From assembly GCF_007830635.1 (NCBI RefSeq), contig NZ_VLLA01000004.1:124001-188000 (forward strand): 64,000 nucleotides of DNA, written 5' to 3'. The DNA comes from Bradyrhizobium huanghuaihaiense. GTDB lineage: Bacteria; Pseudomonadota; Alphaproteobacteria; Rhizobiales; Xanthobacteraceae. Made by a program: the position numbers and the translations under genes. Within the stretch, counting starts at the first letter, position 1, and every line of letters begins with the position of its first letter. Positions 17,182 to 26,455 of the stretch are shown piece by piece. The notes beneath the pieces were generated by a model that made no database searches, was not told the origin of the DNA, and saw only the letters and a list, made by a program, of their open reading frames with translations.

Positions 17182-18765
17182 ATGCCCATCTCCCGCCGCT
17201 CGCTCCTCAAGGCCGCCGCAGCCATGCCGGCGCTGTCGCTGCCGGGCATCGTCCGCGCTGAATCCCAGTCCACGCTGCGCTTCATCCCCGTCATCGATCT
17301 CGCCTTCGTCGATCCCATCTATTCGACCGCGCAGGTGTCGCGAAACCACGGCTTCATGGTCTACGACACGCTCTATGGCATGAGCTCGTCGCTGCAGGTC
17401 TCTCCGCAAATGCTGTCGGGGCACGCTATCTCCGGCGACCAGCTCCAGTGGGATCTCAGCTTGCGCGATGGCCTGTTCTGGCACGACGGCGAGCGCGTGC
17501 TGGCGCGCGATTGCGTTGCCAGCATCCGCCGCTGGGCGGCGCGCGACGGCTTTGGCGGCGAGCTGCTGGAGGCGACCGCCGAACTGTCGGCCGCCGATGA
17601 CCGCACCATCCGCTTCCGTCTCAAGCGTCCGTTCCCGCTGCTGCCGCAAGCGCTTGGCAAGGCCGCGATCAATGCCTGCTTCATGATGCCGGAGCGGCTG
17701 GCGAGCCAGGACCCGTTCAAGCCGCTCACCGAGGTGATCGGCAGCGGCCCGTTCCGCTATCTCGCCGACGAGCGCGTGCAGGGCGCGCGCAACGCCTATG
17801 CCAAATTCGAGCGCTACCAGCCGCGCACCGACGGCAAGCCGGATTGGACCGCCGGTCCGAAGATCGTCCACTACGACCGCGTGGTCTGGACTACCACGCC
17901 CGATGCCGGCACCGGCGTTGCCGCGCTCCAGACTGGCGAGCAGGACTGGCAGGAGACCACGCCCCATGATCTGTTGCCGGTGATCAAGGCTGCCGGCGAT
18001 ATCGAGACGCGCGTCCTCGATCCCAGAGGCTACGCCTGCATGCTGCGCCTCAATCACCTTCAGCCGCCGTTCGACAATCCGGCCGTCCGCCGCGCGCTTT
18101 TGGGCGCGATCGATCAGTCCGCGTTCATGACGGCGGTCGCCGGCGTCGATCCAGCCTTTCAGGTTTCGCCGATCGGTTATTTCGCCCCGGGTACGCCGAT
18201 GGCGAGCGACGTCGGTCTCGATGTGTTCCGTGGTCCGCGCGACTACGCCAAGGTCAAGGCTGACCTCAAGGCCGCCGGCTACAATGGCGAGAAGATCGTG
18301 GTGCTCGTCCCCACCAACTCGCTGGCGCAGAAGCCGCTCGGCGAGATCGCGGTGGATAGCTTGCGCAAGGCCGGCATGAACGTCGAATATGCCGGGCTCG
18401 ATTTCGCCGTGGTGTTGCAGCGCCAGCTCAAGAAGGATCCGCTTCCGCAGGGCGGCTGGAGCGCGGCGGTCGGCAACTGGCAGGGCATCGACTGGCTCAA
18501 TCCGGCCGGCAACACCAACATCCGCGGCGAAGGCAAGGTCGCCGGCTGGTATGCGAGCACGAAGATGGGCGAATTGCGCAGCCAGTGGCTGGCGGCTTCC
18601 CAGCTCGCCGAGCAGCAGCGCATCTGCCGCGAGATCCAGGCGGTCGCGTTCGAGGAAATCCCCTATATTCCGATCGGTCTGTACAAGCAGCCGACCGCCT
18701 ATCGCAAGGCCATCACCGGCATTCTCGACGGCACCGCCGTGTTCTGGAACGTACGCCCCGCATGA
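17182..18765 (+). CDS. Peptide-type ABC substrate-binding protein, Tat-exported, orphan
   Basis: The 527-residue protein is a family 5 solute-binding protein (SBP_bac_5, DppA/OppA type). A twin-arginine signal (ISRRSLLKAAAAMPALSLPG) replaces the usual Sec signal. Typical segments include VYDTLYGMSSSLQVSPQM, LRDGLFWHDGERV and the late FEEIPYIPIG. No permease or ATPase of the peptide family lies nearby, so it must use a transporter elsewhere or act as a sensor or scavenger. It overlaps the amidohydrolase gene by 4 nt, which ties it to that enzyme. Confidence 0.88.
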   Translation: MPISRRSLLKAAAAMPALSLPGIVRAESQSTLRFIPVIDLAFVDPIYSTAQVSRNHGFMVYDTLYGMSSSLQVSPQMLSGHAISGDQLQWDLSLRDGLFWHDGERVLARDCVASIRRWAARDGFGGELLEATAELSAADDRTIRFRLKRPFPLLPQALGKAAINACFMMPERLASQDPFKPLTEVIGSGPFRYLADERVQGARNAYAKFERYQPRTDGKPDWTAGPKIVHYDRVVWTTTPDAGTGVAALQTGEQDWQETTPHDLLPVIKAAGDIETRVLDPRGYACMLRLNHLQPPFDNPAVRRALLGAIDQSAFMTAVAGVDPAFQVSPIGYFAPGTPMASDVGLDVFRGPRDYAKVKADLKAAGYNGEKIVVLVPTNSLAQKPLGEIAVDSLRKAGMNVEYAGLDFAVVLQRQLKKDPLPQGGWSAAVGNWQGIDWLNPAGNTNIRGEGKVAGWYASTKMGELRSQWLAASQLAEQQRICREIQAVAFEEIPYIPIGLYKQPTAYRKAITGILDGTAVFWNVRPA

Positions 18766-20135
18766 GCACCACAGCAATTTTTGGCAGCTATGTGCTGTCA
18801 CGGAAAGACGGCGCGCAGGATGTGCTGCGCGACCATTGGGTCCTGGTCGAGGGCAAGAGGATCGCCGCAATCACGCGCGACAAGCCGCGTGCGGATCAGG
18901 TCTATGACCGCCCCGGCCGCTTCGTGCTGCCGGGTCTGCTCAACCTGCACAATCACTGCTTCTCCGAGGCGGTGGCGCGCAGCCATACCGAGGACGGCAA
19001 CGGCCGCAAGAACAACCAGAGCATCGTCTACACGGTGCTGCTGCCGCTCACCAAGCGCGGCGCCGATATCCTGTCGGCGGAGGAGCGTCTCGCGGTGGCG
19101 CGGCTCGGCATCCTCCAGCTTCTCAAGGGCGGCGCCACCACGGTGATGGAGCCGTTCCGCAATTCGATCCCCGAGATGTTCGACGCCGCGGAAGAGATGG
19201 GCATCCGCTTCTACGGCGCGCCCTATCTGTTTTCGACGTCCGACGCCAAAGCAGGGCCGGATGGCGTGGTCCGTTATTCCGGCGACGACGGCGCCGCCGA
19301 CATGGCGACGTGGGATGCGCTCTATCAACGCTGGAACAATCGCGGCGACGGTCGCATCAGCCTCGCCATGAGCCCGCATGCCACCGACACCTGCGGCCCC
19401 GATCTCCTGAAAGCCTGCGCCACCCGGGCGCGCGAGCTCGGAGTGCCCATCACGACGCATATGGCGCAGAGTCGCGCCGAGGTGGAGACCATCGGCAAGC
19501 GCTATGGCGGCCGCACCCCGGCAGAATATCTGGACTGGCTCGGCCTGCTCGCGCCCGATCTGATGGCGGCGCATTGCATGTTCAGCAGCGACGACGACCT
19601 CAAGCTCATGGCCGCGCGCGGCATGACCGTGCTGAACTGCCCGCGCGTGTTCGCGCGCGCCGGCGTTACCGCCGCCTTCAGCCGGTTCGCCGAGCACGGC
19701 GTCCGCACCGTGGTCGGCACCGACGGCTACAACATGGATTTGCTCGGCGAGCTCAATGCGGCCTCGCTGATCTCCAAGATCACCTCGGCGCGCCCTGATG
19801 TCGCGAACTCGCCTCAGCTGATCGAGGCGAACACGGCTGTCGCCGCCGATGTCATCAAGCGGCCGGATCTCGGCCGCATCGAACCGGGCGCGACCGCCGA
19901 TCTCACCGTCGTCGATCTCACCCATCCGCATCTTCAGCCGCTGTTCGATCCGCGCCGCGCGCTGATCGCGCTCGCCAACCGCGCCAATATCGACCAGGTC
20001 ATGGTCGACGGCCGCGTATTGGTCGACGAGGGACGCTATCTCGGCGCGGACGAAGCGGCGATCACGGCAGCGGGCAGCGCTGCCATCGGCAAGATCTGGG
20101 ATTTGCCGGAGGCGCAGGCGGCGTTCAACGGGTGA
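18762..20135 (+). CDS. ATZ/TRZ-type amidohydrolase (deaminase-like)
   Basis: The 457-residue amidohydrolase has the metal-binding HxH of LLNLHNHCFSEA (His63, His65), His in TTHMAQSRAE, His in MAAHCMFSSDDD and the catalytic Asp in GTDGYNMD. The C-terminal beta-sandwich returns in GRIEPGATADLTVVDLTH. This group deaminates or dechlorinates heterocycles (cytosine, guanine, S-adenosylhomocysteine, triazines). The start ATG overlaps the binding-protein stop. It is the last gene of the operon before the repeat-filled gap. The substrate is not deducible; a ring or guanidino compound imported by the neighbours is likely. Confidence 0.85.
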   Translation: MSTTAIFGSYVLSRKDGAQDVLRDHWVLVEGKRIAAITRDKPRADQVYDRPGRFVLPGLLNLHNHCFSEAVARSHTEDGNGRKNNQSIVYTVLLPLTKRGADILSAEERLAVARLGILQLLKGGATTVMEPFRNSIPEMFDAAEEMGIRFYGAPYLFSTSDAKAGPDGVVRYSGDDGAADMATWDALYQRWNNRGDGRISLAMSPHATDTCGPDLLKACATRARELGVPITTHMAQSRAEVETIGKRYGGRTPAEYLDWLGLLAPDLMAAHCMFSSDDDLKLMAARGMTVLNCPRVFARAGVTAAFSRFAEHGVRTVVGTDGYNMDLLGELNAASLISKITSARPDVANSPQLIEANTAVAADVIKRPDLGRIEPGATADLTVVDLTHPHLQPLFDPRRALIALANRANIDQVMVDGRVLVDEGRYLGADEAAITAAGSAAIGKIWDLPEAQAAFNG

Positions 20136-20168
20136 CGGGCGTCTCGGGAGCGACGAAGAAGGTGCACT

Positions 20169-20287
20169 CCCTCTCCCGCTTGCGGGAGAGGGCAGGGGAG
20201 AGGGTTCTCTCCAACCGGGGACACTCCCTATGCGGAGAGAGCCCCCACCCGGCGCTTCGCGCCGACCTCCCCCGCAAGCGGGAGAGG
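20169..20287. repeat. Composite palindromic repeat, copy B
   Basis: It starts with the hairpin CCCTCTCCCGC/GCGGGAGAGGG (20169-20192) and ends with CCTCCCCCGCAAGCGGGAGAGG at 20266-20287. An inner GGCGCTTCGCGCC stem lies near 20251-20263. It separates two convergent genes and may also stop transcription. Confidence 0.8.
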
Positions 20288-20334
20288 TTGCAGCGAGTGC
20301 GTGGCTAGGTGGTCTGGACCCAAAGGCATTCGGC

Positions 20335-21246
20335 TTAGTCGTCAAACTCCACCAGCGCCTTACGCATGGTCTCGACCAGATCCAGCGCCACCGGCGAGGG
20401 GCTGCGCTGCGCCGGAAACACCGCGGAGAATTCGAAGTCGATGCGCGGCAGGAAGCGGCGCACGACGACGCCGCGCGTTGCAAATTCCTGCGCGGTGAAG
20501 GGATCGCAGATCGAGACGCCGAGCCCCGACGACACCATGCCGCACATGATCTCCGACAGCGTGGTCTCGACGCGGAGCACGCGGCGGACATCGTGGCGGT
20601 GGAAGACCTGGTCGACAAGATGCCGGCTCGACGATCCCGCCGACAGCGAGATGAAGGTCTCGCCCTCGAAATCGCGCGGCTCCAGGACTTCCTTCTGGGC
20701 GAGACGATGACCGGTCGGCAGCACCGCGACGCGCGCCAACGCCGGCAGCCGCTGGCTCGGCAGGCCGGAATGCGCGATCGGCACCTCGGCAAAGCCGATG
20801 TCGCACTGATTGTTCAAGACCCAGTCGACCACGATCGGCGAGATCACGCCGAAGAAGGCAAGGTTGAGGTTGGGGCGCTCCATCAGGAAATGTCCGGCAA
20901 GGCGTGGCAGATATCCGTTCGCCAGTGCCGGCAGCGCAGCGATGCGCAACGAGCCGGTGCGGCGTCCCCGGATTTCCTCGGCCGCCGCCGTGATGCGTTC
21001 GAGACCGACAAAGGAGCGCTCCACTTCGGTGTAGAGCGCCATCGCCGCCGCGGTCGGCACGAGGCCGGTGCCGCGCCGCTCGAACAGCTCCATCTTCAGC
21101 AGCGCCTGGAGGTCGCGCAGCAGCCGGCTGACCGCCGGCTGGGTCACCGCCATCAGTTTCGCCGCCTCGGTGACGCTGCCGGTCAGCATCGTCGCCCGGA
21201 AGGCCTCCACCTGCCGCGAATTGATCCGCGCCATCCCCAATTCCAT
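20335..21246 (-). CDS. LysR-type regulator (NocR/OccR-like)
   Basis: This 303-residue LysR protein begins MELGMARINSRQVEAFRATM, continues with the HTH segment AVTQPAVSRLLRDLQALLKM and has a normal effector domain. The N-terminal pattern resembles the opine-catabolism regulators OccR and NocR. It is divergent from the polyamine-type transporter operon and probably activates it. An alternative start 12 nt downstream (MARINSRQ) is equally possible. The divergent 263-bp gap should hold its binding site and both promoters; I could not define the site exactly. Confidence 0.88.
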   Translation of the reverse strand: MELGMARINSRQVEAFRATMLTGSVTEAAKLMAVTQPAVSRLLRDLQALLKMELFERRGTGLVPTAAAMALYTEVERSFVGLERITAAAEEIRGRRTGSLRIAALPALANGYLPRLAGHFLMERPNLNLAFFGVISPIVVDWVLNNQCDIGFAEVPIAHSGLPSQRLPALARVAVLPTGHRLAQKEVLEPRDFEGETFISLSAGSSSRHLVDQVFHRHDVRRVLRVETTLSEIMCGMVSSGLGVSICDPFTAQEFATRGVVVRRFLPRIDFEFSAVFPAQRSPSPVALDLVETMRKALVEFDD

Positions 21247-21509
21247 TCATAATATTTCGGTATGCAAAGGGTGCCATTATTCATTGGACGATGGAAGTAT
21301 AGGTTGCGATCTTTTTCATCAGGACTGGAGACAGCCCGCTTTTTCGGCAGATTGGAGGGGTTCAAACCTCCAAATCGCGCCAAAACCCGCCGAATGGGGG
21401 CCGGAGCCCTGATCGGAGAGGGATTCGCGCGGAAGGAGATGCGGAAGGCGCTTCAGCCAGCGAGACTCGTCGGCACGTCACCTCATTCCGGTATTGGAGA
21501 TCGGTCCAT

Positions 21510-22544
21510 ATGAAGACTCTTCGCCTTCTGACAGCGGTCAGCATCGCGGCGCTCATTGCCGCCCCCTCGGTCGCCTCGGCCCAGCAGAAAACGCTCTATG
21601 TCGCCGGCTACGGCGGCTCGTTCGAGAAGACCATCCGCGACGAGGTGATCCCGGCCTTCGAGAAGGAGAATGGCGTCAAGGTCGAATACGTCGCCGGCAA
21701 CTCCACCGATACGTTGGCCAAGCTTCAGGCGCAGAAGGGCAATCAGCAGATCGACGTCGCCATCGTCGACGACGGCCCGATGTACCAGGCGATCCAGCTC
21801 GGCTTCTGCGGCAAGCTCGACGGCCTGCCGGCCGATCTCTACGACACCGCGCGCTTCAAGGACGACCGCGCGGTCGCGATCGGCATCGTCGCAACCGGCC
21901 TGATGTACAACACCAAGGTGTTTGCCGAGAAAGGCTGGGCGCCGCCGACCTCGTGGAACGATTTGAAGGACACGAAATACGCAAAACAGCTCGTGATCCC
22001 GCCGATCAACAACACCTACGGTCTCGAAGCGCTGGTGATGCTGTCGAAGATGAATGGCGGCGGCGAGACCAACGTCGATTCCGGCTTCAAGATCTTCAAG
22101 GAGCAGATCAATCCGAACGTGCTCGCCTATGAGCCGTCGCCGGGCAAGATGACCGAGCTGTTCCAGTCCGGTCAGGCCGTGATCGCGGTGTGGGGCACCG
22201 GCCGCGTGCAGAGCTTTGCCAATACCGGCTTCCCCGTCGACTTCGTCTATCCGAAGGAAGGCGCCGCGACGCTGCTGACGACGGCGTGCCCGATCACCAA
22301 GCCGAATGCTTCACCGCTGGCGTCCAGCTTCGTCAAGATGCTGCTCGATCCCAAGATCCAGCTCGTGATGCTCAAGGATTACGGCTACGGCCCGGTGCTG
22401 AAATCGCTGGTGATCCCGCCGGAGCTCGGCAAGATGGCGCCGATCGGTGAGCGCGCGGCGAAGCTCTACAACCCGGACTGGACCGTCATCAACGAGAAGC
22501 GCGAGGAGTGGACCAAGCGCTGGAATCGTGAGGTCGAACGCTGA
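21510..22544 (+). CDS. Polyamine/opine-type ABC substrate-binding protein
   Basis: The 344-residue periplasmic protein is a PotD/PotF-like SBP (SBP_bac_8 type) with a clear Sec signal (residues 1-24, ending VASAQQ). The core starts TLYVAGYGGSFEKTIRDEVI and includes the acidic pocket segment IDVAIVDDGPMYQA. It heads an operon with PotA-, PotB- and PotC-like genes and a suite of flavoenzymes. Family members bind putrescine, spermidine, opines or other cationic amines. The association with amino acid oxidases makes an amino-acid derivative or opine more likely than a simple polyamine. Confidence 0.9.
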   Translation: MKTLRLLTAVSIAALIAAPSVASAQQKTLYVAGYGGSFEKTIRDEVIPAFEKENGVKVEYVAGNSTDTLAKLQAQKGNQQIDVAIVDDGPMYQAIQLGFCGKLDGLPADLYDTARFKDDRAVAIGIVATGLMYNTKVFAEKGWAPPTSWNDLKDTKYAKQLVIPPINNTYGLEALVMLSKMNGGGETNVDSGFKIFKEQINPNVLAYEPSPGKMTELFQSGQAVIAVWGTGRVQSFANTGFPVDFVYPKEGAATLLTTACPITKPNASPLASSFVKMLLDPKIQLVMLKDYGYGPVLKSLVIPPELGKMAPIGERAAKLYNPDWTVINEKREEWTKRWNREVER

Positions 22545-22567
22545 TCGTTCGCAGCGGAGACAGCGTC

Positions 22568-23608
22568 ATGGCCTATCTCGAGCTCGATCGGGTCGCAAAG
22601 CAGTTCGGCGCGCAGACTGTGGTCGACGACTTCAGCCTGTCGGTGGGGAAGGGGGAGTTCATCTCCTTCCTCGGCCCGTCCGGCTGCGGCAAGACCACGA
22701 CGCTGCAGATGATCGCGGGCTTTCTCGATCCCACGCGCGGCGCGATCCGCCTCGAGGGCAAGGACCTGACCGCGATCCATCCGGCCAAGCGCGGCCTCGG
22801 CATCGTGTTCCAGAGTTACGCGCTGTTTCCGCACATGACCGCGGCGGAGAACGTCGCCTTCGGTCTGGAGATGCGCAATGTGCCGCGCAATGAGCGGGCC
22901 GAGCGCGTCCGCGCCGCGCTCGCGATGGTGGGCCTCGCCGGTTACGAGGATCGCCATCCGCGCCGCATGTCCGGCGGCCAGCAGCAGCGCGTTGCGCTGG
23001 CGCGGGCGCTGGTGATCAAGCCGAGCGTGCTGCTGCTCGACGAGCCGCTGTCGAATCTCGACGCCAAGCTGCGCGAGGAGATGCAGATCGAGTTGCGCCA
23101 GATCCAGCGCACCATCGGCACCACCACCATTCTCGTCACCCACGACCAGAACGAGGCGATGTCGCTGTCCGACCGCATCGTGGTGATGAGCCAGGGCAAG
23201 ATCGAGCAGATCGGCACGCCGCAGGAAACCTATGAGAAGCCGGCCTCGGCCTTCGTCTCGCAGTTTTTGGGCAAGACCAACGACTTTGCCGGAACGATCG
23301 ACCGGACCGTCGCGCCGACGCAGTTGGTGGCGGGCTCCTGGCGCGCGCCGGCGCCGGCCGGGCTCGGCGGCCCTGTCACCGTCAGCGTTCGTCCCGAAAG
23401 AATCGGCTTTGGCGATACCGGGCTCAGCGCAAAAATCATCGCGCGCATCTTCCAGGGCAATCACTGGCTGTTCCAGTGTGACAGCGAATGCGGCCCGGCG
23501 ATCGTGATCCGCCAGAATGACGGCCAGGCGCAGCCGGCCGAAGGCGACGCGGTTCGCCTCACCTGGCGGCCCGAGGACATGAGCGTCCGCGCGAGGGCTG
23601 ACGCATGA
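22568..23608 (+). CDS. Polyamine/opine-type ABC transporter, ATPase
   Basis: The 346-residue protein is PotA-like. It has Walker A GPSGCGKTT (about 38-46), a Q-loop in VFQSYALFPHMTAAENV, the signature MSGGQQQR, Walker B LLLLDEPLSNLDAKLR, the switch His in VTHDQNEAMS, and a C-terminal TOBE domain (about 270-345). It lies 23 nt after the binding protein and overlaps the first permease by 4 nt. It drives uptake at the cytoplasmic membrane. Confidence 0.95.
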   Translation: MAYLELDRVAKQFGAQTVVDDFSLSVGKGEFISFLGPSGCGKTTTLQMIAGFLDPTRGAIRLEGKDLTAIHPAKRGLGIVFQSYALFPHMTAAENVAFGLEMRNVPRNERAERVRAALAMVGLAGYEDRHPRRMSGGQQQRVALARALVIKPSVLLLDEPLSNLDAKLREEMQIELRQIQRTIGTTTILVTHDQNEAMSLSDRIVVMSQGKIEQIGTPQETYEKPASAFVSQFLGKTNDFAGTIDRTVAPTQLVAGSWRAPAPAGLGGPVTVSVRPERIGFGDTGLSAKIIARIFQGNHWLFQCDSECGPAIVIRQNDGQAQPAEGDAVRLTWRPEDMSVRARADA

Positions 23609-24480
23609 GCGCGGCGGCCGAGGAGCGCAGCGCACGTGCACCATGGGCGCTGACGGCGCCCGCTTTGATGCTGTTCGTCGGCGTGCTGCTGATTCCGTTG
23701 GCGATGACGGTGATGCTGTCGTTCCACGATTGGGGCCAGTACAAGGGCATCGAGCCGGTCTTCATCCTCAAGAACTGGCATGAGATCGCGACCGATCCCT
23801 ATTACGCCGAGATGTTCTGGCGGACGTTTCGGATCGCGATCCTGACGACATTCCTCACCGCGGTTCTCGGCGCGCCCGAAGCCTACATCCTCAACCGCAT
23901 GAGCGGCCGCTGGAAGAGCTTCTTCCTGCTGATCATCCTCGGGCCGCTGCTGATCTCCGTCGTCGCGCGCACGCTCGGCTGGGCGCTGCTGTTCGGCGGC
24001 AACAACGGTCTCGTCAACAAGCTGCTGATGTCGCTTGGCGCGATCCGCTCGCCCATTCCGTTCATGTTCACCGAAACCGGCATGGTAATCGCGCTCGCGC
24101 ATGTGATGATGCCGTTCATGGTGCTGTCGGTGTGGGCAGCCCTCCAGCGCCTCGATCCGCAGATCGAGAATGCCGCGATGTCGCTCGGTGCGAGCCCCGC
24201 TACCATCATCCGCCGCATCATCATGCCGCAGATCATGCCGGGCGTGCTGTCGGGCGCGATCATCGTGTTCTCGCTCTCCGCCAGCGCCTTTGCGACGCCC
24301 GCGATCATCGGCGGCCGCCGGCTCAAAGTCGCGGCGACACTGGCCTATGACGAGTTCCTCAATACGCTGAACTGGCCGCTGGGGGCTGCGGTCGCGACGC
24401 TCCTGCTGGTCGCACTGGTGCTGATCGTCGTCGGCAGCAATTCGCTGATCGAGCGCCGCTATGCCGAGGTGTTTCGATGA
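23605..24480 (+). CDS. Polyamine/opine-type ABC transporter, permease PotB-like
   Basis: The 291-residue inner-membrane permease has about six hydrophobic helices, starting with PALMLFVGVLLIPLAMTVML. The EAA loop reads ENAAMSLGASPATIIRRIIM. It overlaps the ATPase gene and the second permease by 4 nt each, as expected for a PotABCD-like operon. It should pair with the following permease to form the heterodimeric channel. Confidence 0.93.
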   Translation: MSAAAEERSARAPWALTAPALMLFVGVLLIPLAMTVMLSFHDWGQYKGIEPVFILKNWHEIATDPYYAEMFWRTFRIAILTTFLTAVLGAPEAYILNRMSGRWKSFFLLIILGPLLISVVARTLGWALLFGGNNGLVNKLLMSLGAIRSPIPFMFTETGMVIALAHVMMPFMVLSVWAALQRLDPQIENAAMSLGASPATIIRRIIMPQIMPGVLSGAIIVFSLSASAFATPAIIGGRRLKVAATLAYDEFLNTLNWPLGAAVATLLLVALVLIVVGSNSLIERRYAEVFR

Positions 24481-25283
24481 GACAAAACGGCCCGCTGGCG
24501 CTGATCTTCCACACCATCTTCGTCATCGTCATGGCGGCGCCGATCCTGGTGGTCTGCCTCGTCGCCTTCACGCCCGAAGGCTTTCTGTCGCTGCCGACCA
24601 ACGGCTTCTCGCTGCGCTGGTTCAGGACCATCCTGAACTACCCCGAATTCATCCACGCCTTCTGGGTCAGCCTCGGCCTCGGTGCGCTCTCGTCCTTCGT
24701 GTCGCTCTTGTTCGCGGTGCCCGCGGCGCTGGCGATCGCGCGCTATCGCTTCCGCGGCCGCGATGCGCTCGCGGCGCTGTTCCTGTCGCCGCTGATGATC
24801 CCGCATGTCGTGCTCGGCATCGCCTTCCTGCGCTTCTTCACCTCGGCCGGGCTTGGCGGCAGCTTTGCGGCGCTGATCATCGCGCACGTCATCATCGTGT
24901 TTCCGTTCGCACTGCGGCTGACGCTGGCGGCTGCGACCGGCATGGATCGCACCGTCGAGATGGCCGCGGTCTCGCTCGGCGCCGGCGGCTGGACGCTGTT
25001 CCGCCGCGTGACGCTGCCGCTTATCCTGCCCGGCGTCATCAGCGGCTGGGCGCTCGCCTTCATCCAGTCCTTCGACGATCTCACCATGACCGTCTTCCTC
25101 GCGGCGCCCGGCACCGAGACGTTACCGGTGCGCATGTTCCTTTACATCCAGGACAACATCGATCCGCTGGTGACGTCGGTCTCGGCCTGCGTGATCGCGA
25201 TCACCATGACCGCCCTCATTCTGCTCGACCGCTTCTACGGGCTCGACCGCGTGCTCGCCGGCAAGGGCGACACGGGACGATAG
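24477..25283 (+). CDS. Polyamine/opine-type ABC transporter, permease PotC-like
   Basis: The 268-residue permease has six predicted helices, beginning after PLALIFHTIFVIVMAAPILV, with the EAA loop VEMAAVSLGAGGWTLFRRVT. It completes the four-gene transporter (binding protein, ATPase, two permeases). The next gene starts 8 nt later with its own AGGAGA motif, so transporter and flavoenzymes are one transcript. Confidence 0.93.
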   Translation: MRQNGPLALIFHTIFVIVMAAPILVVCLVAFTPEGFLSLPTNGFSLRWFRTILNYPEFIHAFWVSLGLGALSSFVSLLFAVPAALAIARYRFRGRDALAALFLSPLMIPHVVLGIAFLRFFTSAGLGGSFAALIIAHVIIVFPFALRLTLAAATGMDRTVEMAAVSLGAGGWTLFRRVTLPLILPGVISGWALAFIQSFDDLTMTVFLAAPGTETLPVRMFLYIQDNIDPLVTSVSACVIAITMTALILLDRFYGLDRVLAGKGDTGR

Positions 25284-25291
25284 GAGAAATT

Positions 25292-26428
25292 ATGTCAGGA
25301 GACTACGACGTCGCCGTCGTCGGCGGCGGACTGCTCGGCTCCGCCATCGCCTGGGGCCTCGGCCGCCTCGGCAAGAAGGTCGCCGTGCTCGACGAAGGCG
25401 ATATCACCAAGCGCGCCTCGCGCGCGAACTTTGCGCTGGTATGGGTTCAGAGCAAGGGTTTGGGTATGCCGGCCTATACGGTGTGGACCGTGCAGGCGTC
25501 GCAAGCGTGGGGCCGGCTAGCGTCCGAGCTGAAGCAGCAGACCGGGCTCGACGTTGCCCTTCAGCAGAATGGCGGCTTCCATCTCACGCTCGGCGAGGAC
25601 GAATTCGGCCAGCGTGCCGAGCTCGTCAAGCGCATGCACAATCAGGCCGGCGCGGCCGACTACAAGATGGAGATGCTGCGCCCCTCCGAGATCAAGAAGG
25701 CGCTGCCGCTGATCGGACCGGAGGTCTCCGGCGGCAGCTATTGCCCGCTCGACGGCCACGTCAATTCGCTGCGCACGTTCCGCGCGTTCCACACCGGCTT
25801 CAAGGCGTTCGGCATCGACTATTTTCCGGAGCGTCCGGTCTCGGCGATCAGCAAGAGCGGCGGCGAATTCCGCCTGACCACGCCCGAGGGCGAGCTGCGT
25901 GCCGCCAAGATCGTGCTCGCCGCCGGCAATGCCAACCAGACGCTGGCGCCGATGGTCGGTCTCTATGCGCCGATGGGGCCGACCCGCGGCCAGGTCGTCG
26001 TGACCGAGCGCACCATGCCGTTCCTGCCGCATCCCCTGACCACGATCCGCCAGACCGACGAGGGCACGGTGATGATCGGCGACAGCAAGGAGGATGAGCT
26101 GGATGATCGCACGCTGAAGCCTTCGATCAGCGGCGTGATGGCTGATCGCGCGCAGCGGATGTTCCCGCATCTGTCGCGACTCAACGTGGTCAGGAGCTGG
26201 TCCGGCATCCGCGTCATGCCGCAGGACGGCTTTCCGATCTACGACCAGTCGGAGACGCATCCCGGCGCCTTCGTCGCCTGCTGCCATTCCGGCGTGACGC
26301 TCGCCTCCAACCACGCTTTCGAGATCGCGCGCATGGTGGCGCAGGGCGCGCTCGAGCCCGAGCTGGTCGGTGCGTTCTCGGCCAGCCGCTTTGGCGGCGC
26401 GGGCGCTGCCAACAGCAGCGGGTATTAG
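25292..26428 (+). CDS. FAD-dependent amine/D-amino acid oxidase-like protein
   Basis: The 378-residue DAO-family flavoprotein begins with the FAD dinucleotide fold VAVVGGGLLGSAIAWGLGRL and contains SGGSYCPLDGHVNSLRTFRA and the C-terminal GVTLASNHAFEIAR. Related enzymes oxidise D-amino acids, glycine, sarcosine or hydroxyproline. The frame is open far upstream, but the ATG at 25292 follows AGGAGA and starts directly at the FAD motif. It leads the four-gene oxidoreductase block (with 26456, 26749 and 28167). I infer that it removes hydride from a C-N bond of the imported compound. Confidence 0.88.
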   Translation: MSGDYDVAVVGGGLLGSAIAWGLGRLGKKVAVLDEGDITKRASRANFALVWVQSKGLGMPAYTVWTVQASQAWGRLASELKQQTGLDVALQQNGGFHLTLGEDEFGQRAELVKRMHNQAGAADYKMEMLRPSEIKKALPLIGPEVSGGSYCPLDGHVNSLRTFRAFHTGFKAFGIDYFPERPVSAISKSGGEFRLTTPEGELRAAKIVLAAGNANQTLAPMVGLYAPMGPTRGQVVVTERTMPFLPHPLTTIRQTDEGTVMIGDSKEDELDDRTLKPSISGVMADRAQRMFPHLSRLNVVRSWSGIRVMPQDGFPIYDQSETHPGAFVACCHSGVTLASNHAFEIARMVAQGALEPELVGAFSASRFGGAGAANSSGY

Positions 26429-26455
26429 AGATATCAAGGAGCCAAGAGGCATCCC

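Noticed and set aside
16816-18870. A 684-codon open frame on the minus strand
   Set aside because: It runs antisense through the racemase, repeat element and binding protein; it is a by-product of high G+C.
18798-20792. A 664-codon open frame on the minus strand
   Set aside because: Antisense to the amidohydrolase and reading through a palindromic repeat; the LysR gene in the other frame is real.
24461-25291. Upstream extension of the DAAO-like oxidase frame, making a 655-residue protein
   Set aside because: The extension overlaps the PotC-like permease in another frame and shows no homology; AGGAGA and the FAD motif fix the start at 25292.
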